Shown: positions 34,741 to 42,666 of the stretch, piece by piece
Layout: the number at the start of each line of letters is the position of its first letter
How positions within the stretch are numbered: the stretch's first letter is position 1
Source: Halieaceae bacterium
GTDB taxonomy: Bacteria; Pseudomonadota; Gammaproteobacteria; Pseudomonadales; Halieaceae
Assembly: GCA_026710905.1 (NCBI GenBank)
Contig: JAPOQD010000073.1
Span: forward strand, 1-49,348
Direction of reading: 5' to 3'
Length of the DNA: 49,348 nt
The notes under the pieces: model-generated
The model's input: the letters and a program-made list of their open reading frames with translations, nothing else
Told to the model about the DNA's origin: nothing
Database searches by the model: none
Program-made: the position numbers and the translations under genes

Positions 34741-36457
34741 CGCCAATTCCTCGAGTCGAGATCCGCATGATTCCGGCGCCAAGAGAACTGGTATCGATAC
34801 TGCCGTTGGGGGCAATGCGCGTCACGACTGCCATGGGGTTGAATCGGATACTTGATCCTAAAACGAGGTGATATACGTAGCCCCCCGTCTCCCAATCGAG
34901 CACTTCAATGGTGTAGTCGTGGTCACGCACGCCGACGCAATACAACAAACCGTTTACGTTCGGTGCGCAAATGTTTGGTGCGAATCGCGTTTCCGTCACC
35001 CATGCCTTCCCCAGTTTTCGTGTTTTCGGATCCCACTCATATTTCACGCCCCCGGTAACCTGGTATTTCGGAACCGCCACCGACGAGTACTTGGCAAAGA
35101 TCTTCTGGCTTAGCGATTGCTGATCAGGGAGCGGTACTTTAGGCGTATCGTTTTGCCAGAAAAACCCATATCCAGAGGCAACGGGGGATGCCTCCATGTG
35201 CATGTCCGCTGGCGTCCCGTCGCCCAAGTCCAAGATTGCAACACCCGCAACCCTGCGTGGATAACCTTCTAAGCCCTCCCAATCCAAGGGAATCTCATCC
35301 CGCCACAAGACGAGCACGCCGTCGCCCCCGTCCAAGGTCGCCAGCAAATGGTCGGCGCCCTCCCCCCAGCCAATGGGAGTGGGTGTTGTTCCACTGCCGT
35401 TGACACCGCTGTGATAGGGCATGGTCCACGCCCCCTCCTCGGGCTCCAGCGAGAGGCTCTCCCCCGTCCACTGCACACGATGCAAATGAGATCGGGAAAC
35501 AACGTAAATGCCACCCTCGTCGTCAACGGACACACCATTGCGCACGATGCCCGCCATCCAGTCAGCACTGTTGCCCGCCGCCGCCCGAGCCTCGGGTAAC
35601 GTCATTGAATGCTTCAACTCGAGGTCGCGGGACAAAATGAATACTCGGCCGTCGCTGGTCACCACGACCACATGCCCGTCGAACGTCATGTTGACTGCCA
35701 TGGGAATGGACGGATCACCTTCGCCCCTCGGCAGGGGGAAACGCCGCTTCAATTCCAAAGGCGATTCGAACTCGTCGGCGTTGACGTCACCATAAGCCTC
35801 GACGAAAACCTGGCCGGAATCCAGATCCCTCACCGTGAGATACAACGTGTTGTCGCGGCTCAATATCTTGTAGATGGTGCCGGCACCGGTTTGCAGGGCG
35901 GGTATCAGGTCCGCGTATGCTCGATCCAAAAAGGTCTGTAACGCCGCTGGGTCTTGCTCAACCTCACGGACCAACCGGTCCATGTCGGCAACGAAACGGT
36001 GGTAGTTTTCCTCAGGCTCAAGGGAACCCTCACCGATGGGTAGCGTGTGGATAACGGCTAGCGAATCGGTATCGAGTTTCACAATCCGATCACGTCCACC
36101 CGCAATGATGGTCCGCCGTCCATCAGGATAGGGGCTGGAATACAAATACTCCCAACCGTTCGCAAACCCCAGGGGCTGAATACGAATCTCGTCGGCCGAA
36201 AGCGTGCGGGATGCAGTTTTTGGTCCCGCCACCTTAGAGTACGCACTCACATTCACGTCCGCGTGGGTGGTCACATAGGGGCTATCCGCCACAAAGGGAT
36301 TGATCGGGGCCTCAGCGGCTAACGTGGGAGAACCGAAGATCAACATTCCTATCGTCAGCGCTATTGTCCTGCCTCCAAGGGAAGACGTTATCGACGGCCT
36401 TATGGCATCAAATCGAACGCGTGTTGGTCGCTTGCCTCTCTGCATGGGATTGGTCAC
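34733..36457 (-). CDS. Exported PQQ-like beta-propeller protein (copy 2)
   Basis: A 574-residue homologue of the protein at 30758. A long charged N-terminal region precedes the signal helix (IALTIGMLIFGSPTLAAEA). The blades repeat with the same sentinel blocks: FANGWEYLYSSPYPDGRR, NMTFDGHVVVVTSDGRVFILSRD, VSVDDEGGIYVVSRSHLHRVQWTG and NICAPNVNGLLYC. An ATG four codons in (MQRGKRPTRV) is an alternative start. It is first in the long minus-strand series of propeller, remnants, DUF1214, propeller, sulfotransferase. Confidence 0.72.
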   Translation of the reverse strand: MTNPMQRGKRPTRVRFDAIRPSITSSLGGRTIALTIGMLIFGSPTLAAEAPINPFVADSPYVTTHADVNVSAYSKVAGPKTASRTLSADEIRIQPLGFANGWEYLYSSPYPDGRRTIIAGGRDRIVKLDTDSLAVIHTLPIGEGSLEPEENYHRFVADMDRLVREVEQDPAALQTFLDRAYADLIPALQTGAGTIYKILSRDNTLYLTVRDLDSGQVFVEAYGDVNADEFESPLELKRRFPLPRGEGDPSIPMAVNMTFDGHVVVVTSDGRVFILSRDLELKHSMTLPEARAAAGNSADWMAGIVRNGVSVDDEGGIYVVSRSHLHRVQWTGESLSLEPEEGAWTMPYHSGVNGSGTTPTPIGWGEGADHLLATLDGGDGVLVLWRDEIPLDWEGLEGYPRRVAGVAILDLGDGTPADMHMEASPVASGYGFFWQNDTPKVPLPDQQSLSQKIFAKYSSVAVPKYQVTGGVKYEWDPKTRKLGKAWVTETRFAPNICAPNVNGLLYCVGVRDHDYTIEVLDWETGGYVYHLVLGSSIRFNPMAVVTRIAPNGSIDTSSLGAGIMRISTRGIGAD

Positions 36458-36494
36458 CGCTGCGCCATCTAGGGTTGGTATTGATCACCGAATA

Positions 36495-36512
36495 TTAGCA
36501 TGACCTACCTAA
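36495..36512 (+). promoter_or_regulatory. TTAGCATGACCTACCTAA box
   Basis: 18-base box with TTAG...CTAA dyad ends, 38 bases before the propeller gene. It matches the box at 36880-36897 at 16 of 18 positions, and its TAGCAT half resembles operators A-C. Confidence 0.5.
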
Positions 36513-36560
36513 ATCAAACATGGCCAAAAAAGATGACCGGCACCACCTCCTCTCTCCGGG

Positions 36561-36755
36561 TCAAAAGAAGCTCGAGAACGCCCTCAGGTAAGGCCCAAAC
36601 GCTGCTTCTTTACCGGACGGAACGGATGCATCAACGAGGACGGCCGGCGGTTTTTTGGGGCTCGGTCCCTGCGAAAGCGCAGAGCTAGGCGTGGTTTCTG
36701 CACAAGCCGTTGAAAGAAGAAACAGTGCTGCCATCCCTACCAATAGTCTTTCCAT
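36561..36755 (-). CDS. Short lipoprotein-like ORF, possibly a remnant
   Basis: 64 codons starting MERLLVGMAALFLLSTACAETT, which is a credible lipoprotein signal with a lipobox STAC. The remaining ~40 residues are Pro/Ser-rich with no domain and end in DASVPSGKEAAFGPYLRAF. It may be the truncated start of a larger exported protein, in keeping with the many broken genes here, or a real small lipoprotein. Confidence 0.35.
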   Translation of the reverse strand: MERLLVGMAALFLLSTACAETTPSSALSQGPSPKKPPAVLVDASVPSGKEAAFGPYLRAFSSFF

Positions 36756-36879
36756 TTTTTTCCCTGCGAGCGGCTTCAATGATGAATGATGTTCTTGACG
36801 CGAGGTCCTTGGCAGCCTGGGTCGGCACGTGACCGACTGCAGCGTCTACGGCTGGCGACCGCCAACGAAGTTGGATATA

Positions 36880-36897
36880 TTAGCATAACCAACCTAA
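36880..36897 (+). promoter_or_regulatory. TTAGCATAACCAACCTAA box
   Basis: Second copy of the box, 21 bases before the truncated CrtC-like gene on the plus strand. The two copies lie in the same orientation, 385 bases apart. Confidence 0.5.
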
Positions 36898-36918
36898 CTC
36901 TTAGTAGAGCCAAGGCCG

Positions 36919-37647
36919 ATGACGGACACGAACAAACTGGCGAAAAAGGACCTGTATCCACAACAGGAATTGGGATTTCGAACAACGGAATTCACACTGC
37001 GCGACGAGCGGCTCCACCCCGCGGCTGACGAAAACGACGCCAGTTCATCCGAAACCAGCTACTTCGGCTTCAATATCCCTGAAGAGGAGATCAACGGCGA
37101 GATCTATCACTGGTTTCATCCTACCAGCCAGATATGCACGGGAGGCGCTTGGATTTGGCGGGGTCGGAAGCGCCATATGCTGCAAGCGGACTACTTCAAC
37201 TATCAGGCCTTTACCCGCACACCAGAACTTGACTTGGACGATTGGGTATCACCCATCGGCATTCGGCAGAAAGTCATTGATGCCGGAAAAGAACTGACAG
37301 TTGAGTTTTCGGATGAGCGCGAACAAACGAGCTTTTCACTCACTCAAACGGCGATCATGCCACCAGCAGTGCGAACCGATGACAAACATTTCACCCAGGC
37401 GATGAAGGTCACCGGGGAACTCACTCTTCGTGGCGAGCACTATGACGTGGATGGATACTTTACCCGAGACCGGTCTTGGGAACAGTTACGCCCCGAAGTC
37501 GACCACCCGATCCCGCCGCTAACTTGGTGTGCTGCAGTGTTCGATGACGACTTGGCCTTGCACTTTACCGGCTTCGATCATCCCGATCTCAACCCGGAAA
37601 AAAGGGGTCAGAGCCCTTTTTTAATGCGAGAATCGACGCATGAATAA
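36919..37647 (+). CDS. CrtC-like / DUF7064-type protein, truncated
   Basis: 242 codons that follow a related lipocalin-like pattern: ETSYFGFNIPEEEINGEIYHWFHP near the start, MKVTGELTLRGEHYDVDGYFTRDRSWEQ later, equivalent to the GKCTGKLRIKDKTYEINGLAFRDHGWG block of the 28495 protein. After LHFTGFDHPDLNPE the frame enters a short hairpin repeat and ends in residues coded by it, so the last ~100 residues of the family are lost. The stop overlaps the next gene's start as ATGAATAA. It is the last gene before the base composition changes. Confidence 0.6.
   Translation: MTDTNKLAKKDLYPQQELGFRTTEFTLRDERLHPAADENDASSSETSYFGFNIPEEEINGEIYHWFHPTSQICTGGAWIWRGRKRHMLQADYFNYQAFTRTPELDLDDWVSPIGIRQKVIDAGKELTVEFSDEREQTSFSLTQTAIMPPAVRTDDKHFTQAMKVTGELTLRGEHYDVDGYFTRDRSWEQLRPEVDHPIPPLTWCAAVFDDDLALHFTGFDHPDLNPEKRGQSPFLMRESTHE
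37598..37622. repeat. Poly-A/G hairpin repeat truncating a gene at a composition junction
   Basis: Arms AAAAAAGGG (37598-37606) and CCCTTTTTT (37614-37622) enclose a GTCAGAG loop. The left 13 bases recur exactly at 29581-29593. The GGGGTCAGAGCCC core is a repeat I recall from many proteobacterial genomes. As RNA it would form a stable stem followed by T residues, like a terminator. Confidence 0.7.
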
Positions 37648-40363
37648 ACCCTTGGACTTGCAGTCAAACTTCATTCTGAATTTCGCCACTTCTGAAGAAA
37701 ATCATTCGTTGCTCGGCGGAAAAGGCGGAAATCTCGCGCGACTGATCCAGGCGGGCTTCCGTGTGCCACAAGGATTCTGCGTCTCTACCCACGCTTATCA
37801 ATTGCATATATCGGATTCCGGACTGGCGAAGCAGATAACTTCGTTCACTGAAACTATCGATTACGGCGACGCAGACAATGTAGAAAAGGTCAGTGCCGAA
37901 ATAAGGCAGCTGATTGTTCAGCATGATATTCCTGCAGCGCTGAAGCAGGAGATAGGCGAAGCTTATCGCAGCGTCACCAACGAGACCTTTGTTGCTGTCA
38001 GGTCATCGGGAACTGCAGAAGACCTGGCAGAAGCGTCGTTTGCCGGGCTGCACGACACTTACCTCGATATCAAAGGTGAAGAACAGTTACTGGATGCCAT
38101 TCGACGTTGCTGGGCATCACTCTGGACGGCAAGAGCGGTTGCGTATCGCCACAGCAAGGGCTTCGAGCATATGTCAGTTAGCCTGTGCGTGGTCGTGCAG
38201 GAAATGGTGGCATCGGATGTGTCGGGAGTCATGTTTACTGCTAATCCCATGAATGCGCAAACCAATGAGGTAACGGCAAACGCAAGTTGGGGATTGGGAG
38301 AGGCAATCGTCTCGGGTATAGTCACGCCAGATGAAATTATTGTCGACAGCGACAAGCTGGAGATTCTGGAAAACCGCATAGGCACTAAAGAGCTGCGTAT
38401 TGACCGCCTTGTATCTGGTGGTACCGCTACGACTGATGTGCCTGAAGCCGATCGCCGGCGCAGCGCATTAACAGAATCTGAAGTCGCTGAGCTCGCGCGT
38501 CTTGGTCTGCGCGTGCAGGAGTACTACGGTGGACTACCTCAGGACATTGAGTGGGCGCTATGCGACGGTACCTTTTATCTCTTGCAGTCTCGCCCGATTA
38601 CCGGCGTGGATTTTAGCTGGGACAGTGATGTCGATGGCTGGAAAGAAACGCCTGAAGATAAAAGCGTAACCTGGACAAAGGCCATGGCTGATGAGGTCTG
38701 GACCGGCGCCATTACGCCGCTGTTCTATTCCTGGCGCGCCTATTTATGGCAGCTTTCACACGACCACCTTGCGCAAACGATGGGGCTTGAACAGGCCGAA
38801 AAAATGTGGTTCTGGAAATTCCACAAAAGCGAGGCCTATTACAACACCAGCGTGCAAAAGATTCTGGTGGAAGATGCCTGCCCGCCACCATTTCGAGCAT
38901 TGATGCTGGGCACGCTGCCCCCTGAAGAAAGAGAAGCTGCTACCGTGGCACCGTTTGACACAATTAGCCATCTCAAAGGTTACTTTCGAACGGGCCTTAA
39001 TTACCCCACGCGCGGCTTCTTTAAATGGCTAAAGGTATTTGACGAGCTGGTGGATAAAACCGTTGCACGCGGTCGCGAGTATCTCAATGTCGACGTCAGT
39101 CAGCTTACTGATAAAGCGCTGAAACAGCATATTGATGACACCATAGAGTATGAGGGAAGTTACTACGTCGAAATCTGGGTGCCATTCTGGATCTATGCGC
39201 GCGATATGAGTGGCATTCTTGCCTGGATGCTGGACAAGTGGTATGACGGTGAAAACGACCATGCACTGGTAGACTTGATGACCGGTGTACCCAAGCGCAC
39301 GGTTACCATGGAGGAAAACTACCAGCTCTGGCAACTCTCTGAAAAAATCCGTCACACACCGGAACTGCTCGATCTCTTTAACTCTCATCAAAACGCAGAT
39401 TTTCTCGTCGCACTCCAGAATAGCGATGCGGGAAGAGAATACCTTGAGGAATACACCAGGTTTCTCCATATGTTCGGTCATCGCGGACATCAGGACAGAG
39501 ATATGTATTTCTCACGCAGGAGTGAAGACCCAGCTATCGATTACCGCTCCTTAAAAGCCATGTTGAGTGTGAAGCAATCGCACGACCCAGAAGAAAAAGA
39601 GCAGGAAATCAATCAGCGGCGCGAAAAGGTTCTCGAGGAGGTGGTGCAAAACATTCGCAAGAAACCTTTGGGTTATGTACCGGGTGAACTGTTTAAGCTG
39701 ATCCTGGACTACGTCCTGAAATTCCTTATGGCGCGCGACAACGAGCGCATGATGGCTGACGTCACGACTATGGCGATCAAGCGCGGTTGTGAAGAAATAG
39801 GCTGGCGGCTTGAGCAGCGCGGCTTGCTGCAATCGCCAGGCGATTTTTACTTCCTTGCCAAACTCGAGCTCTACGATTTGATCGATGGTAAAACTAATAA
39901 TATGGCGCTTGTGCGAGCCAAGATCGCAGCGCGCAAACGCAATTTTGTAGCCTATTTGAACAAGACGGCAAAACTTGGCCCCTACTTGCGGCGCGGTCAG
40001 GAAATCGATCTCGACAGTGCAACTGATGCCCATGAAGACGGACAGTTGCAGGGCGCGGGTACCAGTCGAGGTCGGGTGAGTGGTATTGCCAGAGTAGTCC
40101 ACAGCCTCGACGAAATAGGTCGTGTGGAAGAGGGCGAAATACTCATTTGTCATGCAACGGACCCGGGCTGGACCCCAGTGTTTATTGTTATTGCCGGTCT
40201 GGTACTGGAAACGGGCGGAGTGTTGGCGCACGGTTCCTGTCTATCGCGCGAATACGGTCTACCCTGTGTGCAACTGGCCAACGCCACACAGTTGATTCCA
40301 GACGGTGCAAAAATAACGGTTAACGGTGATACCGGTAACGTGGTAATTGACGAGGTCGAATGA
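37640..40363 (+). CDS. Rifampicin-phosphotransferase-like ATP-grasp/swivelling-His dikinase (copy 1)
   Basis: A 907-residue enzyme with the domain order of rifampicin phosphotransferase. The N-terminal PEP-synthase-type ATP-grasp domain has LLGGKGGNLARL, AVRSSGTAEDLAEASFAGLHDT and GLPQDIEWAL near 300. A long middle domain follows. The C-terminal swivelling domain has GTSRGRVSG, ICHATDPGWTPVF and the phospho-histidine motif GGVLAHGSCLSREYG with His864. The PEP/pyruvate TIM barrel is absent, so it should transfer the ATP beta-phosphate to a hydroxyl group of another substrate, as in rifampicin or phenylphosphate synthesis. The middle region should define the substrate; it lacks any motif I know. 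Confidence 0.85.
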   Translation: MNKPLDLQSNFILNFATSEENHSLLGGKGGNLARLIQAGFRVPQGFCVSTHAYQLHISDSGLAKQITSFTETIDYGDADNVEKVSAEIRQLIVQHDIPAALKQEIGEAYRSVTNETFVAVRSSGTAEDLAEASFAGLHDTYLDIKGEEQLLDAIRRCWASLWTARAVAYRHSKGFEHMSVSLCVVVQEMVASDVSGVMFTANPMNAQTNEVTANASWGLGEAIVSGIVTPDEIIVDSDKLEILENRIGTKELRIDRLVSGGTATTDVPEADRRRSALTESEVAELARLGLRVQEYYGGLPQDIEWALCDGTFYLLQSRPITGVDFSWDSDVDGWKETPEDKSVTWTKAMADEVWTGAITPLFYSWRAYLWQLSHDHLAQTMGLEQAEKMWFWKFHKSEAYYNTSVQKILVEDACPPPFRALMLGTLPPEEREAATVAPFDTISHLKGYFRTGLNYPTRGFFKWLKVFDELVDKTVARGREYLNVDVSQLTDKALKQHIDDTIEYEGSYYVEIWVPFWIYARDMSGILAWMLDKWYDGENDHALVDLMTGVPKRTVTMEENYQLWQLSEKIRHTPELLDLFNSHQNADFLVALQNSDAGREYLEEYTRFLHMFGHRGHQDRDMYFSRRSEDPAIDYRSLKAMLSVKQSHDPEEKEQEINQRREKVLEEVVQNIRKKPLGYVPGELFKLILDYVLKFLMARDNERMMADVTTMAIKRGCEEIGWRLEQRGLLQSPGDFYFLAKLELYDLIDGKTNNMALVRAKIAARKRNFVAYLNKTAKLGPYLRRGQEIDLDSATDAHEDGQLQGAGTSRGRVSGIARVVHSLDEIGRVEEGEILICHATDPGWTPVFIVIAGLVLETGGVLAHGSCLSREYGLPCVQLANATQLIPDGAKITVNGDTGNVVIDEVE

Positions 40364-40445
40364 CCGTACACAACCGCCACATTACTTCTAGCCAGAAATA
40401 CTCTATAGCACGCACGCAATAAAACCTGAAAAAAGGAGACTGACA

Positions 40446-41741
40446 ATGGCGAATAGCAGCGCTGATCAAATTGATACACGGTTAACCGCGAGGCAAAAAA
40501 TCTGGCGGCCTAAGCCGCGACCGGATTGGGTACAGAAGATCATTCAGGAAGGTAGTTATATGGATATTGCCAACTTGGTACCGCTGGATGAAGAGTCATT
40601 AATAGAAACGGCCAAGCGTAACACCGGCCTCCGCGACTTTGGCGACGACAACTGGCGCGAGCCGTTTGGCATTCTGGTGCGCGACCTCGAGGAGCATGCG
40701 CGACTGCATTTGATGGGGCGCATTATGACGCGCGCTGACCTGCTGATTCACCTCGAAGCGCGCTTGCAGATACAGGAAGCCTACAAGCAATACCCCGAGA
40801 TTGACGACGAAGAAGTGGACGGGCTCTTTTATATTATTGGTCAGGGCCGGTCAGGAACTTCGCTACTGCAAAATATTATGTCTGCCGATCCGGCTAACGG
40901 TACAACAATGGGGTGGGAGATTATGTACCCCTGCCCACCCCCAACGCAGGAAAACTACCACAGCGACGAACGTATTGCGAAAGCGGATCATATTATCGGT
41001 ACACTGAATCGCGTGGTGCCAGAGCTCGCGTCCATGCACGAGTTTGGCGCGAAAATACCCACCGAGTGTATCCAGTTGCATTGCCTGACTTTCATATCAC
41101 CCTGGCTACTCTCCTTCGGCGGGCAGGCGCCCAACTATGCCGCTTACCTACAAACGGCTGATATGGAAGCAGTATATCGCTACGAAAAGCGCGTGCTCAA
41201 ATTGCTGCAGTGGAAAAATCCGCGTCAGCGCTGGGTCATGAAATCGCCAGCCTGCATCATGCATATACCTGAAATCCTCAAGGTCTATCCTGATGTCAAA
41301 TTTATCTGGCCGCACCGCGACCCTGTTAAAGCACTGGCATCGGTAGTCAACCTGCTGGGCACGCTGTACTGGAGTCGCAGTGATCATCCGTTTATTGGCG
41401 ATTCCATGGCCATGTTTACCAACCCTGAAATTAGCGCATTTAATTTATGCAGGCCTATCGAGTTGCTCGAATCTGGAGTGTTGCCTGAATCACAGCTCTA
41501 CAACCTGCAATATCTGGATCTCGTCGCAGATCCCGTGCAGGCCGTACTGAATATTTACCACTACTTTGACGTAACAGCAGAAGCCGAATCCGGGCAGGCG
41601 TTGCGCGAGTATATGCAGGCAAACCCTCGCAACAAACACTCGGCGCATAGCTACGTGCTGGGTGATAGTGAAAACATTGCCATGGAGCGTCAGGCTTATC
41701 AGAAATACCAACAGTATTTTTCGGTGCAGAACGAAATCTAA
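40446..41741 (+). CDS. PAPS-dependent sulfotransferase (cluster copy 3)
   Basis: A 431-residue enzyme of the same subgroup as 25641, with RPKPRPDWVQKI at the N-terminus, IIGQGRSGTSLLQNIM (131-146) as the phosphosulfate loop and HRDPVKALASVVN as the 3'-phosphate motif. LKLLQWKNPR is identical in both intact copies of this subgroup. GGAG lies eight bases before the ATG. It follows the dikinase by 82 bases, so the same molecule may be phosphorylated and sulfated by neighbours; this is inference. Confidence 0.87.
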   Translation: MANSSADQIDTRLTARQKIWRPKPRPDWVQKIIQEGSYMDIANLVPLDEESLIETAKRNTGLRDFGDDNWREPFGILVRDLEEHARLHLMGRIMTRADLLIHLEARLQIQEAYKQYPEIDDEEVDGLFYIIGQGRSGTSLLQNIMSADPANGTTMGWEIMYPCPPPTQENYHSDERIAKADHIIGTLNRVVPELASMHEFGAKIPTECIQLHCLTFISPWLLSFGGQAPNYAAYLQTADMEAVYRYEKRVLKLLQWKNPRQRWVMKSPACIMHIPEILKVYPDVKFIWPHRDPVKALASVVNLLGTLYWSRSDHPFIGDSMAMFTNPEISAFNLCRPIELLESGVLPESQLYNLQYLDLVADPVQAVLNIYHYFDVTAEAESGQALREYMQANPRNKHSAHSYVLGDSENIAMERQAYQKYQQYFSVQNEI

Positions 41742-41792
41742 TTTGCCGCCGTTAACCTCTATCAGGAATTTACGAGAGATACCGCGAAAAAA

Positions 41793-42113
41793 ATGACAAA
41801 AAGTTTCTTAAAGGTTTTTCTGTCTTCCAGTGTCGCCTCGGTGGCCTTACCGATTATTGCGGAGCAACCCGAAGAGGCAACGTGGCCTGAGTTGCTGGAA
41901 CGGCTTAAAGGCGCCAATGTTATTGATCAAATCGCTACCGATGATTTGGGTGATGCTGCCGAGGCAAATTACCTCTTTATGTCGCTGCGCTGGATGGGGT
42001 ACAGTAGTTCGCCGCAACCTGACGTGGAGGAAGTTGCATTATCAGACGTTGCGCACAAGCTATCTTCGCTGGCAGAAAAAGTAACACCGGAACAGCGCAA
42101 GAAACAACTGTAG
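41793..42113 (+). pseudogene. Probable internally deleted DUF1214-type protein
   Basis: A 106-codon frame with a signal peptide (FLKVFLSSSVASVALPIIA) and an N-terminal helical part (TWPELLERLKGA...AEANYLFMSLRWMG). The remainder (DVEEVALSDVAHKL...KVTPEQRKKQL) matches the final tail of the protein at 32520 (TVKRVKFSEIRDQL...EISTEERERQL). The whole core domain of about 300 residues is missing while the frame is intact. It could be a functional small exported protein, but the same two-ended loss is seen at 45419. Confidence 0.52.
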
Positions 42114-42180
42114 AAGATTGCCATTGATGCACAGTTGTGGAGAAACTGGTAATTTGGAAGCTGTTCAAAGAAATAGCTGG

Positions 42181-42573
42181 ATGAAACATTTTGACTGGAG
42201 GTCAGGTGTTATTGCAGGGGTGGTATTCGCACTGGTGGTATTTGCAATTAATGTGGCAGCTACCGACCCGGTGAACTGGCTGGGTTCGGTAACGGCCGGG
42301 CTTAAGCAGTTTGTGTATACGGTGTTTGTGGGTAGCTGGTTGTTTGGATTTGCGCAGTGGATAAGCAGGCGGTTCGAGTCAACGGTTGTGGCAATTACCG
42401 TGTCGACAATCGTTTGTGGCTCGCTGGCCAGCGCGCTCATTCTGGGTATGCACTCATTGCGAGGCACTCCGGAGCCCTTGTTGTCCTCACTGCCTTCTAT
42501 CATTATCGGTATCTTGATACTACCGTTTGTGCTTAAAGATAAAAGAAAAGAGAGTAAACATTATGAGGTATAA
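42181..42573 (+). CDS. Four-helix membrane protein, unrecognised
   Basis: 130 residues with hydrophobic segments near 9-30, 43-63, 67-92 and 100-120, and a short charged C-terminus (KDKRKESKHYEV). Start MKHFDWRSGVIAG is chosen as the ATG nearest the first helix; an earlier ATG would add 21 residues of low complexity. It is unlike the six-helix family. No function assigned. Confidence 0.6.
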   Translation: MKHFDWRSGVIAGVVFALVVFAINVAATDPVNWLGSVTAGLKQFVYTVFVGSWLFGFAQWISRRFESTVVAITVSTIVCGSLASALILGMHSLRGTPEPLLSSLPSIIIGILILPFVLKDKRKESKHYEV

Positions 42574-42666
42574 AGCACCCGCAAGCGTAATTAAATTGCT
42601 CCGGAAAATGTGCTGACGCAATTGCCGCAGTCGGCTGTAAATTCATCGCTCTAACGAATATATATT

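Larger units (their letters stand above)
36458..36918. other. Intergenic region between divergent units, with two matching operator-like boxes
   Basis: 461 bases separate the divergent propeller and CrtC-like genes. They hold one short lipoprotein-like frame (36561-36755, minus) flanked by two copies of TTAGCATRACCWACCTAA (36495-36512 and 36880-36897). I see no other gene, RNA or terminator. Confidence 0.5.
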
